Assembly (NCBI RefSeq): GCF_030563405.1 | Contig: NZ_CP130748.1 | Span: forward strand, 992,001-1,056,000 | Source: Vibrio sp. SNU_ST1 | GTDB lineage: Bacteria > Pseudomonadota > Gammaproteobacteria > Enterobacterales > Vibrionaceae | Direction of reading: 5' to 3' | Length of the DNA: 64,000 nucleotides | Shown here: in pieces, positions 18,770 through 29,448 of the stretch | Layout: every line of letters begins with the position of its first letter | Numbering within the stretch: the stretch's first letter is position 1 | Notes under the pieces: model-generated | What the model was told of the DNA's origin: nothing | The model's input: only the letters and a program-made list of their open reading frames with translations | Databases searched by the model: none | Program-made: the position numbers and the translations under genes

Positions 18770-18816
18770 TTAGCTTCTTAGCTTCTTAGCTTCTTAGCTT
18801 CTTAGCTTCTTAGCTT
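18770..18816. repeat. Octanucleotide tandem repeat TTAGCTTC, 5.9 copies
   Basis: Five perfect copies of TTAGCTTC are followed by a partial sixth (TTAGCTTA). The run ends 10 bases from the nth stop, in the nth-gloA interval. Eight-base units in this form are prone to slipped-strand copy change. Confidence 0.95.
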
Positions 18817-18825
18817 AGAGCTAGC

Positions 18826-19461
18826 CTAGACGTCGGTTTTTTCCTTGAACTCACACAAGTCTTCAATGATACAGCTGCCACAGCGCGGTTTACGCGCGAT
18901 ACAGGTGTAACGTCCATGAAGAATGAGCCAATGGTGGACATCCAGTTTGAATTCTTTTGGGATAACTTTAAGTAGCTTGGCTTCAACATCGTCGACGGTT
19001 TTACCCATCGCTAGCTTAGTGCGGTTTGATACGCGATAGATGTGAGTATCAACGGCAATGGTTGGCCAACCGAATGCGGTATTTAACACTACATTTGCAG
19101 TTTTGCGGCCAACGCCTGGAAGGGCTTCTAATGCAGCGCGATCTTCCGGTACTTCACCATTATGTAGGTCAAGCAGCATACGACACGTCTTAATGGTGTT
19201 TTCTGCTTTTGAGTTAAATAGGCCAATGGTCTTGATGTACTCTTTTAGGCCGTCGACACCTAGGTCGAAAATAGCCTGTGGAGTATTAGCCACAGGGTAA
19301 AGCTTATCAGTGGCTTTGTTTACGCTGACATCGGTTGCCTGCGCAGATAAGAGCACGGCGATCAGCAACTCGAAAGGGCTGTTCCAGTTAAGCTCAGTTT
19401 CTGGATTTGGATTGTTTTCTCTCAAACGCTCAAGTATTTCTACTCGTTTTACATTGTTCAT
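18826..19461 (-). CDS. nth: Endonuclease III (DNA glycosylase/AP lyase)
   Basis: Nth removes oxidised pyrimidines and nicks at the AP site. The 211-residue protein has the helix-hairpin-helix LPGVGRKTANVV with the catalytic Lys, the catalytic Asp in AVDTHIYRVSNR, and the C-terminal [4Fe-4S] loop (C-x6-C-x2-C-x5-C in CIARKPRCGSCIIEDLCEF). In many gammaproteobacteria it is the last gene of the rsx operon. Here it follows rsxE after about 205 bases. Confidence 0.97.
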   Translation of the reverse strand: MNNVKRVEILERLRENNPNPETELNWNSPFELLIAVLLSAQATDVSVNKATDKLYPVANTPQAIFDLGVDGLKEYIKTIGLFNSKAENTIKTCRMLLDLHNGEVPEDRAALEALPGVGRKTANVVLNTAFGWPTIAVDTHIYRVSNRTKLAMGKTVDDVEAKLLKVIPKEFKLDVHHWLILHGRYTCIARKPRCGSCIIEDLCEFKEKTDV

Positions 19462-19617
19462 AGCGACATTACTTTCAAATAGTTAGGGCTTGAGTTCCGG
19501 CGAAGTTCTTTCAAACTTACTCGTTTAAAATAACAAGTTCCGCAATGGTTCAGGCTTTATCATCGGTTACGCGCTCTTATGAGCGTCATTATTATGTGTA
19601 CTTGGTTATTCTGATTA

Positions 19618-19646
19618 CCTGCTGAGCGGTTGAGCTACTCAGCAGG
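19618..19646 (-). other. Hairpin between rsxE and nth
   Basis: A perfect 9-bp stem (CCTGCTGAG / CTCAGCAGG) with an 11-base loop lies 20 bases after the rsxE stop. No U-tract follows, so it is more likely a 3'-end stabiliser or processing site than a full terminator. Confidence 0.55.
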
Positions 19647-19666
19647 GTTTAAGCTACTGTAACTTA

Positions 19667-20359
19667 TCAGGCATTGGTAACGCGAGCGCGTTCAATGGCT
19701 GGTTTTTCTTGTTTGGGCTGTCTAGCTTTAGCTTGGTTGTCGATGATGTTTTTCAAAGCAATCAAGAAACCAACACCAATGAAGGCACCTGGTGGAAGCA
19801 GGGCTAACAAGAAGCTGTTATCAAATTGGAATATCTGGATTCGTAACATCGAAGCCCAATCACCAAGGAGCAGGTCTGCACCATCAAATAGGGTTCCGTT
19901 ACCAATAACCTCACGCATCGCACCCAATACAACCAATACTGACGTCATGCCAAGACCCATCCAAAAACCATCTTGAGCAGCAGGCAAAACTTCGTTTTTA
20001 GACGCGAAGGCTTCAGCTCGGCCAATGATGATACAGTTGGTTACGATCAATGGGATGAAGATACCCAAAGAGAGGTAAAGCCCATACGCGTAAGCGTTCA
20101 TCAGAAGTTGAACACAGGTTACCAGTGAAGCAATGATCATCACGAATACTGGAATACGCACTTCTTTTGGCACATGGTTTCGAACCAGAGAAACAGACAC
20201 GTTCGAACCGACTAATACAAGCAAGGTCGCGATACCTAATCCAAGAGCGTTAGTCACAGTCGAAGAGACAGCCAACAGCGGACATAAGCCAAGGAGTTGT
20301 ACTAGGGCTGGGTTGTTGGCCCACATGCCATTTTTGATTAGTGTTTTATGGTCACTCAT
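19667..20359 (-). CDS. rsxE: Electron transport complex subunit RsxE (RnfE)
   Basis: This 230-residue integral membrane subunit of the Rsx/Rnf NADH:ferredoxin-type complex has about six transmembrane segments, with the [10 protein letters not shown] and family [16 protein letters not shown] motifs that it shares with RsxA. Its start codon abuts the rsxG stop, so translation is probably coupled. Confidence 0.96.
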   Translation of the reverse strand: MSDHKTLIKNGMWANNPALVQLLGLCPLLAVSSTVTNALGLGIATLLVLVGSNVSVSLVRNHVPKEVRIPVFVMIIASLVTCVQLLMNAYAYGLYLSLGIFIPLIVTNCIIIGRAEAFASKNEVLPAAQDGFWMGLGMTSVLVVLGAMREVIGNGTLFDGADLLLGDWASMLRIQIFQFDNSFLLALLPPGAFIGVGFLIALKNIIDNQAKARQPKQEKPAIERARVTNA

Positions 20360-20988
20360 TATTCACCACCACAATTTAGAGGTTGAGCAAGCAATGCTTG
20401 GTTGTTTTGGTTAACGTACTGTACCGCTTGCTTCACTGACTTAACGACAGCTCTTGGTGTAATGGTTGCGCCAGTGAACTGATCGAAGTCACCACCGTCT
20501 TTACGAACTTTCCAACGGTCAAGATTAGAATCCGTCACTTGCTTGCCGGCAAATGAGAGAATCCAATCACTAACACGAAGATCAATCTTATCACCCAATC
20601 CCGGCGTTTCTTGGTGGGAAAGAACACGAGTACCTAAAATGGTACCGTCGATTTTCATCCCAACAATGACCTTAATCGCGCCGTTGTAGCCATCGGGTGC
20701 AATCGCTTCGATCGCAATCGCGCTTGGCTCACCATTGAGTTTAGCAATGTAAGCTGGCATCGCTTGTTCAGTACCCAGCTCTTCGGCTTGAACCAGAGTA
20801 CAGGCTGAAAAGAGTTCATTGTCGTGAAGATCGTGCGGGATCACTTGGTTAAGAACAGACAGTAGTTGAGCCTGTTCTTGCTGTTTGATCTGATCTTTGG
20901 TCAGGTAGTGCGTTACCGCGACCAAACCTGTTGAAGCACACGCAAAGATCGCGAGTACAAGGCCGTTTTTCTTAATTGCATTTAGCAT
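20359..20988 (-). CDS. rsxG: Electron transport complex subunit RsxG (RnfG)
   Basis: The 209-residue protein has an N-terminal membrane anchor (residues 8-28) and an FMN-binding domain. The SGAT-type motif appears as [12 protein letters not shown], whose Thr carries covalent FMN in the family. Faces the periplasm. It overlaps rsxE by one base and follows rsxD by 12 bases. Confidence 0.96.
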   Translation of the reverse strand: MLNAIKKNGLVLAIFACASTGLVAVTHYLTKDQIKQQEQAQLLSVLNQVIPHDLHDNELFSACTLVQAEELGTEQAMPAYIAKLNGEPSAIAIEAIAPDGYNGAIKVIVGMKIDGTILGTRVLSHQETPGLGDKIDLRVSDWILSFAGKQVTDSNLDRWKVRKDGGDFDQFTGATITPRAVVKSVKQAVQYVNQNNQALLAQPLNCGGE

Positions 20989-21000
20989 GGCATCCGCTCC

Positions 21001-22047
21001 TTAGTGACCGTATGTACGAGGTTTGGTGTAGTAGTCAATCAGTGGAACACACATGTTGGCTAACAATACAGCAAACGCCACGCCATCAGGGAAACCACCC
21101 CAACTGCGGATAATAAACACCAACGCGCCAATTAGAGCACCAAATACTAAGCGACCCTTTACTGTCGTCGAAGCCGAAACCGGATCGGTTGCAATGAAGA
21201 ATGCACCAAGCATGGTTGCGCCAGACAGTAGATGAATGGTCGGTGATGCGGTTTCACCGGGAGTGAACATCAAGAACACTAGGCTAAATAGGGTCAAGCT
21301 ACCCAGAAATGCTACAGGGATATGCCATTGAATCACGCGTTGTTTGATAAGCACCAAGCCGCCAACAAGGTAAGCAAGGTTTACCCATTCCCAACCCACG
21401 CCAGCTAACCAGCTAAATTGAGGTTGAGACAGAGCTTCAGAAGCTGTGTTGCCTGCCGTTAGTGCGGTTTTGAAGGCATCGAGTGGCGTCGCCATAGTGG
21501 TACCATCAATACCAAGACGAGCTTGTTGTAGAGACAAGCCTTCATTATTGAAACCAGTAAAGACCATCAAGAGGGAGTCAACAAAGCTCGTTGCTTCAGC
21601 CGTTAAGTTAGTAGGAGCATTCCAGCTAGTCATCTGAACTGGGAATGAGATCAGCAAAACAACGTAAGCCACCATTGCAGGATTAAATGGGTTTTGCCCA
21701 AGGCCACCGTATAGATGCTTTGCAATGACAATAGCGAAGAACATACCTATGACGAGAATCCACCATGGTGAGTGCGGAGGAATCGCGACACTTAACAGCC
21801 AAGCGGTCACAACAGCGCTGTAATCACGAAGCGCCATAACAGGCGGACGTTTTCTTAGCAACATAACGGCTGCTTCAAAGGTAACTGCAAGTGCAATAGC
21901 AAATACTAACTGGATGAGCGTACCCCATCCGAAGAAGTAGGTTTGAGCTAGTAGACCTGGCAATGCACAAATAGCGACCCATTTCATGAGATCAGGGGTG
22001 CTTCTACGACTGTGCGCGTGCGGTGAGCTGGCGATAAAGAAGGCCAC
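21001..22047 (-). CDS. rsxD: Electron transport complex subunit RsxD (RnfD)
   Basis: This 348-residue membrane subunit has about nine hydrophobic segments and the FMN attachment motif in [28 protein letters not shown] segment typical of RnfD/NqrB is present. It shares one base with the rsxC stop. Confidence 0.96.
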   Translation of the reverse strand: MAFFIASSPHAHSRRSTPDLMKWVAICALPGLLAQTYFFGWGTLIQLVFAIALAVTFEAAVMLLRKRPPVMALRDYSAVVTAWLLSVAIPPHSPWWILVIGMFFAIVIAKHLYGGLGQNPFNPAMVAYVVLLISFPVQMTSWNAPTNLTAEATSFVDSLLMVFTGFNNEGLSLQQARLGIDGTTMATPLDAFKTALTAGNTASEALSQPQFSWLAGVGWEWVNLAYLVGGLVLIKQRVIQWHIPVAFLGSLTLFSLVFLMFTPGETASPTIHLLSGATMLGAFFIATDPVSASTTVKGRLVFGALIGALVFIIRSWGGFPDGVAFAVLLANMCVPLIDYYTKPRTYGH

Positions 22048-24950
22048 TACTCTTTCTCCTCATTATTCTTTTTGTCTTGCTCTTGCTGCGTCTTTCTTGC
22101 TTTAGCACGAGCAATTGCGGCAGCAACTGCTGCTTTTTTAGGATCGACTGGTTCTTGTTGAGTTTCAGCCTTTACTTTAACTACAGGTTCAACAACAGAT
22201 TCAGGCGCTTCTGCCGACTCTTCCTGTTTCGCTTGTTGTGCTTTTCTTGCTTTAGCACGAGCGATAGCCGCGGCAACGGCTGCTTTTTTAGGATCGACGG
22301 GTTCTGATTGAATTTCAGCTACCACTTCAATTTCAGGAGCGATTTCTTCCGCTTCGACCTGCTTAGCTTGCTGTGCTTTCTTCGCTTTAGCGCGAGCAAT
22401 AGCCGCAGCGACTGCATCTTTTTTGGCATCACCAGAGCTTTCATCTGGAGCTTCGCTTTCTGTTTGAGTAGAAGATTCTGCTTCTTGAGCCTTTTTGGCT
22501 TTAGCACGAGCGATTGCCGCGGCAACGGCTGCTTTTTTAGGATCGACGGGTTCTGATTGAATTTCAGCTACCACTTCAATTTCAGGAGCGATTTCTTCCG
22601 CTTCGACCTGCTTAGCTTGCTGTGCTTTCTTCGCTTTAGCGCGAGCAATAGCCGCAGCGACTGCATCTTTTTTGGCATCACCAGAGCCTTCATCTGGAGC
22701 TTCGCTTTCTGTTTGAGTAGAAGATTCTGCTTCTTGAGCCTTCTTGGCTTTAGCGCGAGCGATAGCTGAAGCAACAGCATCTTTCTTAGCGTCGCCAGTA
22801 CTTGCAACTGGAGCGTCAGGCACTGATTCCGCCTGCTGAGCTTTCTTCGCTTTAGCACGAGCAATAGCTGCGGCGACGGCATCTTTCTTAGTGTCACCTG
22901 ATTTTTCAACCGGAGCTTCAGAAGCTGATTCTATTTGCTGTGCTTTCTTGGCTTTAGCTCGAGCGATTGCCGCAGCAACAGCATCTTTCTTAGCGTCGCC
23001 AGTACTTGCAACTGGAGCGTCAGAAGCCGATTCCGCTTGCTGAGCTTTCTTCGCTTTAGCGCGAGCAATGGCCGCAGCGACCGCATCTTTCTTAGCATCG
23101 CCAGTACTTTCAGTCGGAGCATCAGAAGCTGATTCTGCTTGTTGAGCTTTCTTCGCTTTAGCACGAGCGATTGCCGCAGCAACTGCGTCTTTCTTAGTAT
23201 CACCTGAGCTTTCTGCAGGAGTATCAGCTGCTGCTTGTTGTGCCTTGCGCTCTCGAGCTTGTCGTTTACGTTCTTCACGCAGTTTCGACATTTCAGAATT
23301 GTCTGGTTCAGCGCTATCCGATTTCTGAGCCGCAGCTTGTTTTGCTTTTGCCTTGGCAATCGCAGCAGCAACCGCAGGTTTCACCGTTGGTTCCGCATTA
23401 GGAGCTTGGTCTGCCGCGGCTTTTTGCGCTTTAACGCGAGCAATCGCAGCTGCAATCGCATCATCACCATCCGCAGACTTCATATCTTTACGACGGTTGT
23501 CAGCTGCTTTCTTAAAGCGGTTTTCACGTTCTGCTTTGTCACGCTCCATACGAGCGTTTTTCTCTTCGAAACGAATCTTGGCGCGCTCTGCAGCTGTCGC
23601 TTCGTCTTTTCTTGTTTTGATTTCGGCTTTCGCTTGGCGATAGTACTGAACAAGAGGGATCTCACTTGGGCAGACAAACGCACAAGCACCACATTCAATA
23701 CAGTCTTTAATATTCAGCTCTTCACACTTATCCAACTCGTTGGCTTTGGCATGCCATTGCAGTTGTTGAGGAAGTAGAGACGCAGGGCAAGCTTCAGCAC
23801 ACGCGCTGCAACGAATACATTCCATCTCGTAGGTGCTTGGTGAGATCTCTCGACGCGTTGGCGCTAAAATACAGTTTGACGTTTTAGTGATTGGCACATT
23901 GGCATGCGGCAAGGTAAAGCCCATCATCGGGCCACCTAAAATCAAACGTGGCAGTTTTTTATCCGCTTTGTAGCCAAACTCTTCTAGTAACTCGTGTACT
24001 GGTGTACCTAATAGTGCCCAAACGTTACGAGGTTGCTTAAAGGTTTTTCCGGTTAAAGTCACCACACGGTTAACCACGGGTTCACCGTCGATTACTGCTC
24101 TCTTAATTGAGTAGAGAGAGCCAACGTTTTGAACTAATACACCAATGTCTGCAGGGATGCCGCCAGCTGGAACCTCTTTGTTGGTGAGGATCTTGATAAG
24201 TTGTTTTTCACCACCAGAAGGATACTTAGTTGGGATCACACGAATGACGATATCTTTGTCTTTCGCCGCAATCTCAAGTGCTTTTATCGCACCTGGTTTG
24301 TTGTCTTCAATGCCGATAACGGTCAGCTTTGGTTGAAGGATGTGTTCAACCACTTCGATGCCTTTTAATACTTCTTCGGCATGCTCTTGCAGCAACTTGT
24401 CATCTGAGGTGATGTAAGGTTCACATTCCGCCGCATTGACGATCAAAATGTCGGTACGACCTAAGCCTGACTGAAGCTTTTTGGCGGTAGGGAAGCCTGC
24501 GCCACCCATGCCTGAGATACCAGCTTGACGAATTACATCAAGCAGTTCGTCGGATGTCTTTGTAGAAAAATCTTCAACCGGGTGTTTTTCAACCCAAGCG
24601 TCTCGGCCATCAGGTTTAATAACCACGCACATTTCGCTCAAGCCCGAAGGGTGAGCTGTGGTTCTTGGTTCAATAGCGGTAACCACACCCGATGTTGGTG
24701 CGTGTACTGGTAAAGTAAAACCTGTGTCTAAGGCTGTCAGCTGTTGGCCTTTTAACACAGTGTCGCCAGCAGCAACCAATAAGTTACCTGGCTTACCGAT
24801 GTGCTGTTTTACAGGAAGAACGATTTCCTCAGGAAGCCTTGCATGAACGATGTCAGTGGTATTGGACTGTTTTTTGTTTTCAGCAGGGTGCACGCCGCCC
24901 GGGAAGTTCCAAATAGAGCCCGTGCGAATTTGTTCAATTAAAGAGATCAT
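22047..24950 (-). CDS. rsxC: Electron transport complex subunit RsxC (RnfC), repeat-expanded C-terminus
   Basis: RsxC is the NADH/FMN-binding subunit. The first ~420 residues are the standard body, and two ferredoxin-type motifs ([12 protein letters not shown] and [12 protein letters not shown]) follow. The C-terminal ~450 residues are low-complexity, with about 12 copies of an [19 protein letters not shown] helix separated by acidic linkers. Total length is 967 residues, compared with roughly 740 in E. coli. The start at 24950 is chosen because AGGG stands 5 bases upstream. The frame extends to 24986, overlapping rsxB. Two repeat units are a recent 249-bp tandem copy. Confidence 0.96.
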   Translation of the reverse strand: MISLIEQIRTGSIWNFPGGVHPAENKKQSNTTDIVHARLPEEIVLPVKQHIGKPGNLLVAAGDTVLKGQQLTALDTGFTLPVHAPTSGVVTAIEPRTTAHPSGLSEMCVVIKPDGRDAWVEKHPVEDFSTKTSDELLDVIRQAGISGMGGAGFPTAKKLQSGLGRTDILIVNAAECEPYITSDDKLLQEHAEEVLKGIEVVEHILQPKLTVIGIEDNKPGAIKALEIAAKDKDIVIRVIPTKYPSGGEKQLIKILTNKEVPAGGIPADIGVLVQNVGSLYSIKRAVIDGEPVVNRVVTLTGKTFKQPRNVWALLGTPVHELLEEFGYKADKKLPRLILGGPMMGFTLPHANVPITKTSNCILAPTRREISPSTYEMECIRCSACAEACPASLLPQQLQWHAKANELDKCEELNIKDCIECGACAFVCPSEIPLVQYYRQAKAEIKTRKDEATAAERAKIRFEEKNARMERDKAERENRFKKAADNRRKDMKSADGDDAIAAAIARVKAQKAAADQAPNAEPTVKPAVAAAIAKAKAKQAAAQKSDSAEPDNSEMSKLREERKRQARERKAQQAAADTPAESSGDTKKDAVAAAIARAKAKKAQQAESASDAPTESTGDAKKDAVAAAIARAKAKKAQQAESASDAPVASTGDAKKDAVAAAIARAKAKKAQQIESASEAPVEKSGDTKKDAVAAAIARAKAKKAQQAESVPDAPVASTGDAKKDAVASAIARAKAKKAQEAESSTQTESEAPDEGSGDAKKDAVAAAIARAKAKKAQQAKQVEAEEIAPEIEVVAEIQSEPVDPKKAAVAAAIARAKAKKAQEAESSTQTESEAPDESSGDAKKDAVAAAIARAKAKKAQQAKQVEAEEIAPEIEVVAEIQSEPVDPKKAAVAAAIARAKARKAQQAKQEESAEAPESVVEPVVKVKAETQQEPVDPKKAAVAAAIARAKARKTQQEQDKKNNEEKE
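22261..22758. repeat. 249-bp tandem duplication inside rsxC
   Basis: Copy A (22261-22509) and copy B (22510-22758) differ at about four positions, near 98 percent identity, and each encodes 83 residues. It keeps the reading frame. Confidence 0.93.
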
Positions 24951-24957
24951 ACTAACC

Positions 24958-25551
24958 CTATGCCTTAGGCTCTGATGCGGTCGCATCAGTTGCTTGGTTA
25001 GTGATATCAGTAACAGGAATGATGTTCATCTGCCATTTCCAATTTTCAGTCGTTGTTGCCACTGGAATCATTTCGATACAGTCGGTTGGGCAAGGCGCAA
25101 CACATAGATCACAGCCTGTACATTCATCTTTGATCACGGTGTGCAGTGCCTTGGTGCCACCAACAATGGCGTCAACAGGACAGGCTTGAATACACTTGGT
25201 ACAGCCGATACACATATCTTCATGAATGAAGGCAACGGTTTTTACTTTGTTATCTAGGTCATGAGCGGAGTCTTCAACTTCTACGCCCATTAAGTCTGCG
25301 AGTTTCTCAATGGTTGCTTGGCCGCCTGGAGGACACTTGTTGATCTTATCTCCATTCGCGATCGCCTCCGCGTATGGGCGACAACCAGGGTAGCCACACT
25401 GGCCACATTGAGTTTGCGGTAAAATGGTATCGATTTGATCAACGATCGGATCAGCTTCCACTTTAAAGCGGATAGAAGCAAAGCCCAAAATAGCGCCAAA
25501 AATAGCGGCTAAAGCGGCGAGTGCAATGATTGCAATTAAGATGGTACTCAT
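24958..25551 (-). CDS. rsxB: Electron transport complex subunit RsxB (RnfB)
   Basis: The 197-residue protein has an N-terminal membrane anchor (about 1-26), a [4Fe-4S] domain with [16 protein letters not shown], and two ferredoxin motifs ([12 protein letters not shown] and [12 protein letters not shown]). It passes electrons within the Rsx complex at the cytoplasmic face. It follows rsxA by two bases. Confidence 0.97.
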   Translation of the reverse strand: MSTILIAIIALAALAAIFGAILGFASIRFKVEADPIVDQIDTILPQTQCGQCGYPGCRPYAEAIANGDKINKCPPGGQATIEKLADLMGVEVEDSAHDLDNKVKTVAFIHEDMCIGCTKCIQACPVDAIVGGTKALHTVIKDECTGCDLCVAPCPTDCIEMIPVATTTENWKWQMNIIPVTDITNQATDATASEPKA

Positions 25552-25553
25552 GC

Positions 25554-26132
25554 TTATTTCACCAACCCAGTAAAGCCCATAAATGCCAGAGACATTAGAC
25601 CTGCTGTGATCATCGCAATCGATGCGCCTTTGAATGGCATTGGAACATCAGCAACCGCAATACGTTCACGCATTGCAGCAAATAGGATCAATACAAGAGA
25701 GAAACCAACCGCTGCGCCGAAACCATAGATGATCGACTGAATGAAGTTGTGGTTTTCATTGATGTTCAGAAGTGCCACACCTAACACCGCACAGTTGGTG
25801 GTGATAAGAGGCAGAAAGATACCCAATAGGCGATAAAGGGTAGGGCTGGTTTTGTGAACGACCATTTCCGTAAATTGAACAACCACCGCAATAACCAAGA
25901 TGAAACTCATGGTACGCAGGTATTCAATACCCAGAGGGGTAAGGATGTAGGTTTCTACTAGGTATGCAGATACCGACGCTAACGTCAGAACGAAAGTCGT
26001 CGCGAGGCCCATGCCAATCGCAGTCTCCAACTTCTTGGAGACGCCCATAAATGGACATAGCCCTAAAAACTTCACTAGCACAAAGTTATTGACTAGCACT
26101 GTGCCAACCAACAACAAAAGGTATTCGGTCAT
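25554..26132 (-). CDS. rsxA: Electron transport complex subunit RsxA (RnfA)
   Basis: The first gene of the rsxABCDGE operon. The 192-residue protein has six predicted transmembrane segments and the [15 protein letters not shown] and [11 protein letters not shown] motifs holding the membrane-embedded Fe-S cysteines of the family. The operon reduces the SoxR cluster in E. coli and powers electron transfer in others. Confidence 0.97.
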   Translation of the reverse strand: MTEYLLLLVGTVLVNNFVLVKFLGLCPFMGVSKKLETAIGMGLATTFVLTLASVSAYLVETYILTPLGIEYLRTMSFILVIAVVVQFTEMVVHKTSPTLYRLLGIFLPLITTNCAVLGVALLNINENHNFIQSIIYGFGAAVGFSLVLILFAAMRERIAVADVPMPFKGASIAMITAGLMSLAFMGFTGLVK

Positions 26133-26485
26133 AATGGATTAATTCTTGAGATTCCGATCCCGATATTATCCTGTTTTGCTCACCTAATAACAACCAAGGA
26201 TCACTAGGGATTTAGACACTTGGTGAAAAAAACATCAGGTAATCGATTGATTACCAAAGCTGCAGTAAGTATAGACATAGATTTTGATGGTGTGAGTGTG
26301 CAGCGGTATATCACAATGATCTTTGTCTGATCATTTGAGTACTCATTGATTTCAATTTTGTCTTCGGCAAAAAGGTAGAAATTGGTTGAAGTAAATAGTG
26401 ATTTTTTGAGTCTATTGATTGTTGCTCACTCAATGCTGTTGCTCGGTTGCTTAGAGGGCTTTTAGGAAAGTGAGCAGGTTAAAAC
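26133..26485. other. Gene-free interval upstream of rsxA
   Basis: This interval holds the rsxA promoter region. I see no protein gene and no operator I can name. Confidence 0.5.
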
Positions 26486-26514
26486 GCAAAAAGCCGCATC
26501 GAGTGATGCGGCTT
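26486..26514 (-). terminator. Intrinsic terminator downstream of the decayed tRNA copy
   Basis: A perfect 10-bp stem (AAGCCGCATC / GATGCGGCTT) with a GAGT loop is followed on the minus strand by UUUUU. It is placed at the same distance from the tRNA remnant as the upstream terminator from the intact tRNA. Confidence 0.88.
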
Positions 26515-26522
26515 CTTTAAAT

Positions 26523-26600
26523 TCGGCCCCTTTGTCGAGACTCGGACTCGCGCGGGTAGCACGGTCCGACGATTCGGGTGTGACATTAACTTGGAGCAAG
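26523..26600 (-). pseudogene. Probable decayed tRNA-Asn copy
   Basis: Read on the minus strand, the 3' half resembles the neighbouring tRNA-Asn. It has a CGGAC anticodon-arm-like block, a T-arm-like GCGAGTCCGAGTCTCG, and then AAAGGGGCCG where the gene has AAGGGGAGCCA. The 5' half no longer pairs as an acceptor stem, and the anticodon cannot be set. The coordinates are approximate. A tRNA scan would decide. Confidence 0.5.
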
Positions 26601-26619
26601 TTAGTCGCAGTTATATACG

Positions 26620-26650
26620 AAAAAAGCCCAATCTTTCGATTGAGCTTTTT
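26620..26650 (-). terminator. Intrinsic terminator of the tRNA-Asn transcript
   Basis: The stem AAAAAGCTCAATC / GATTGGGCTTTTT (one G-U) with a GAAA loop and a U-tract begins 10 bases after the tRNA 3' end. Confidence 0.93.
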
Positions 26651-26658
26651 CCTGAATT

Positions 26659-26734
26659 TGGCTCCCCTTGCAAGACTTGAACTTGCGACATACGGATTAA
26701 CAGTCCGCCGTTCTACCAACTGAACTAAAGGGGA
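26659..26734 (-). tRNA. tRNA-Asn (GTT)
   Basis: The 76-base cloverleaf reads TCCCCTT ... AAGGGGA with encoded GCCA. It has D-loop AGTTCAGTTGGTAGA, anticodon loop CTGTTAA with GTT at 26699-26701, and T-arm GCAAGTTCAAGTCTTGC. The sequence closely follows known gammaproteobacterial tRNA-Asn. Confidence 0.98.
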
Positions 26735-26754
26735 ATTGCTTGTTAGCGACGCGA

Positions 26755-26783
26755 ATTCTAATAAGACTCCTATTTTCTGTCAA
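26755..26783 (-). promoter_or_regulatory. Sigma-70 promoter of tRNA-Asn
   Basis: A consensus -35 TTGACA (26778-26783), a 17-base spacer and -10 TAGAAT (26755-26760) are followed by a GC-rich discriminator (TCGCGTCGC). This is the form usually under stringent control. Transcription should start near 26748. Confidence 0.9.
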
Positions 26784-27177
26784 TAAAAAATAGCAGAAAA
26801 AAATAAGATAAAAAACTTTACTTTCTTGAACGCCTTATCAGATTTAGCTTTGCTTTAGTTATCCACCAAAATTGTGGATAAGTATGTGCGTGAAACTTTA
26901 ACAACAATAATTGGGATAAATCTGAAAATGTTAAAATCTGCGGTAACATGATGTATTTAAAAGTTTTATATCGAAATGTCACGATTGTATAACTTTTTAA
27001 GATTATAAAATAAACAGTAAAACAAGTGCTATTTTTAGATTTTTTGGGGAAAAGTAGTGGATTAAAAATCGAGTGATTTAGCTGAAGAGATCTTGCAGGG
27101 GCACGGATAATACCAAGTTCCAAAAATAAAAGCTATAACTGATATCTAATCTTAAGATGCATTTCTCTAGATAATAG
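26784..27177. other. AT-rich gene-free interval upstream of uvrB
   Basis: No convincing gene or structured element is seen here. The open frames are short, AT-rich and without ribosome binding sites. Confidence 0.5.
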
Positions 27178-27226
27178 TTGCAACGACACTCCTCCTAGAG
27201 TGACAATGACCTGATTAAATAAACAG
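27178..27226 (+). promoter_or_regulatory. uvrB promoter with LexA-like (SOS) box
   Basis: TTGCAA (27178-27183) and GACAAT (27202-27207) stand 18 bases apart as possible -35/-10. CTGATTAAATAAACAG (27211-27226) fits CTG-N10-CAG, with one change from the full CTGT/ACAG form. LexA control of uvrB is known in E. coli. Confidence 0.65.
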
Positions 27227-27243
27227 TATGGAAATGGCGACCT

Positions 27244-29274
27244 ATGAGTAAACTCTTTGACTTGGTATCGGACTACAGTCCGTCCGGTGACCAGCCGACG
27301 GCGATTACCAAATTACTAGATGGACTAGATTCTGGTTTGGCGCATCAAACTCTATTAGGGGTAACGGGCTCTGGTAAAACATTTACCCTTGCTAACGTCA
27401 TTTCCCAATCTCAAAGACCTGCAATATTGTTAGCGCCTAATAAGACTCTGGCAGCTCAACTTTATGGTGAGATGAAGTCATTCTTTCCAAATAATGCCGT
27501 TGAGTATTTTGTTTCTTACTACGATTACTATCAACCGGAAGCTTACGTTCCAACTACGGATACGTTTATAGAGAAAGATGCGTCTGTAAATGCTCATATC
27601 GAACAGATGAGACTTTCGGCGACCAAGGCCTTATTAGAGCGAAAAGACGCCATCATTGTGGCTTCTGTATCGGCTATCTATGGTCTGGGTGATCCTAAGT
27701 CGTATTTGAAAATGATGCTTCACTTGAGTCGTGGTGAGGTTATGGATCAGCGTGATATTTTGCGCCGTTTGGCGGAGCTACAATATTCAAGAAACGACGT
27801 CGCATTTGAACGAGGTCAATTCCGCGTGCGTGGTGAAGTGATTGATGTTTTCCCGGCTGAATCTGATCAAGATGCGGTTAGAATTGAGATGTTCGATGAC
27901 GAAGTCGATTGTATTAGTATCTTTGACCCACTAACTGGTGCAGTTAAGCAAAGAGACTTGCCGCGCTTTACGGTTTATCCAAAAACTCACTATGTGACTC
28001 CAAGAGAGAAAATTCTTGAGGCGATTGAGAACATCAAGGATGAACTGCGTGATAGAACCCAATATCTAAAAGACAACAACAAACTTCTTGAAGAGCAACG
28101 TATTTCCCAAAGAACTCAGTTCGATATAGAGATGATGACAGAGCTCGGATTCTGTTCGGGTATTGAAAACTACTCTCGTTATTTGAGTGGACGTAATGAA
28201 GGTGAAGCACCACCAACCTTATTTGATTACTTACCTAATGATGGTCTGCTGATCATCGATGAATCACACGTTACCGTGCCGCAAATTGGTGCCATGTATA
28301 AAGGTGACCGCTCGCGTAAAGAAACCTTGGTTGAATTTGGTTTCCGTCTGCCTTCGGCATTGGATAACCGTCCAATGAAGTTTGAAGAATTTGAGTCTAT
28401 AGCTCCGCAAACGATTTTTGTGTCGGCAACGCCAGGCAATTACGAAATCGAAAAATCAGACGGTGAGATTGCTGATCAAGTGGTGCGTCCTACTGGTTTG
28501 TTAGACCCAATTATCGAAGTAAGGCCTGTCGCGACTCAGGTTGATGACATATTGTCTGAAATCAGAATACGTTCAGTGAAAGAAGAGCGTGTACTTGTCA
28601 CGACGCTAACTAAGCGAATGGCAGAGGACTTAACTGAATACCTGAGTGAGCATGGCGTTAAAGTTCGTTACTTACACTCTGATATCGATACCGTTGAACG
28701 CGTAGAAATTATCAGAGACCTACGTTTGGGCGAGTTTGACGTGTTAGTGGGCATTAACTTACTTCGAGAAGGTTTGGATATGCCGGAAGTATCGCTGGTG
28801 GCGATTCTTGATGCTGATAAAGAGGGCTTCTTACGTTCTGAGCGTTCTTTGATACAGACCATTGGCCGTGCAGCTCGTAATTTGGAAGGTCGAGCAATTC
28901 TATATGGTGACTCGATTACTAAGTCGATGAGAAAGGCGATTGATGAAACCGACCGCCGTAGAGAGAAACAGCAGGCCTACAATGAAGAGCAAGGTATCAC
29001 GCCGCAAGCGCTTAAACGTAATATCAAAGACATTATGGAGTTGGGTGACTTGACCAAGTCGAAACAACAGCGACAATCTAAGCAAGTTCCACTATCTAAG
29101 GTGGCAGAACCTTCTGAAAACTATGCAGTGCTTACACCACAGCAGCTTGATAAAGAGATCAGTAAACTGGAAGCGGCAATGTATCAACATGCTCAGAACT
29201 TGGAATTTGAATTGGCGGCACAGAAGCGTGATGAAATAGAACAATTGAGAAAGCAGTTTATTTCTAATAGCTAA
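27244..29274 (+). CDS. uvrB: Excinuclease ABC subunit B
   Basis: UvrB verifies damage and loads UvrC in nucleotide excision repair. The 676-residue protein has Walker [11 protein letters not shown] (residues 39-48), the beta-hairpin [12 protein letters not shown], the IDESHVT box, helicase motifs including QTIGRAARN, and a C-terminal UVR motif ([28 protein letters not shown]). The length is standard. No terminator of its own is visible downstream, and its transcript runs toward qrr1. Confidence 0.98.
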   Translation: MSKLFDLVSDYSPSGDQPTAITKLLDGLDSGLAHQTLLGVTGSGKTFTLANVISQSQRPAILLAPNKTLAAQLYGEMKSFFPNNAVEYFVSYYDYYQPEAYVPTTDTFIEKDASVNAHIEQMRLSATKALLERKDAIIVASVSAIYGLGDPKSYLKMMLHLSRGEVMDQRDILRRLAELQYSRNDVAFERGQFRVRGEVIDVFPAESDQDAVRIEMFDDEVDCISIFDPLTGAVKQRDLPRFTVYPKTHYVTPREKILEAIENIKDELRDRTQYLKDNNKLLEEQRISQRTQFDIEMMTELGFCSGIENYSRYLSGRNEGEAPPTLFDYLPNDGLLIIDESHVTVPQIGAMYKGDRSRKETLVEFGFRLPSALDNRPMKFEEFESIAPQTIFVSATPGNYEIEKSDGEIADQVVRPTGLLDPIIEVRPVATQVDDILSEIRIRSVKEERVLVTTLTKRMAEDLTEYLSEHGVKVRYLHSDIDTVERVEIIRDLRLGEFDVLVGINLLREGLDMPEVSLVAILDADKEGFLRSERSLIQTIGRAARNLEGRAILYGDSITKSMRKAIDETDRRREKQQAYNEEQGITPQALKRNIKDIMELGDLTKSKQQRQSKQVPLSKVAEPSENYAVLTPQQLDKEISKLEAAMYQHAQNLEFELAAQKRDEIEQLRKQFISNS

Positions 29275-29346
29275 CTTCACATCTTACTTAAGGCGTTTAT
29301 ACCCATAACAATAACAATAACAATAAGAATTGAGAATGCTTCAGAC

Positions 29347-29438
29347 AAAAAACAGCCAGTAGTAAATGTTCTACTGGCTTACGTTTGTGGACACAAAGTC
29401 CACTAACAACGTCAGTTGGCTAGGTGACCCGAAGGTCA
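29347..29438 (-). ncRNA. qrr1: Quorum-regulatory small RNA Qrr1
   Basis: On the minus strand the RNA has a 5' hairpin (TGACC TTC GGGTCA) and the conserved Qrr core CACCTAGCCAACTGACGTTG, which pairs with target mRNAs through Hfq. A second hairpin (GTGGAC/GTCCAC) and the terminator AGCCAGTAG...CTACTGGCT with six U follow. It is placed divergent from luxO, the standard qrr1 position. In the pathway phospho-LuxO activates it at low cell density, and it represses luxR/hapR-type mRNA. The 5' end is inferred from the sigma-54 promoter. Confidence 0.95.
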
Positions 29439-29448
29439 TTTAGATAAC

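Noticed and set aside
22308..22769. Plus-strand open frames with a repeated phenylalanine-rich protein
   Set aside because: They are antisense to the rsxC repeats and only mirror its tandem units; no ribosome site or family match.
22077..23360. Regularly spaced repeats that could recall a CRISPR array
   Set aside because: The repeats are in-frame coding units of rsxC, of unequal length, with no unique spacers and no cas genes.
26462..26723. Small open frames on both strands across the tRNA region
   Set aside because: They read through tRNA-Asn, its remnant and two terminators, so they are not protein genes.
26818..27123. Minus-strand frame of 101 codons upstream of uvrB
   Set aside because: Composition is AT-rich and low in coding signal; no ribosome site and no recognisable domain.
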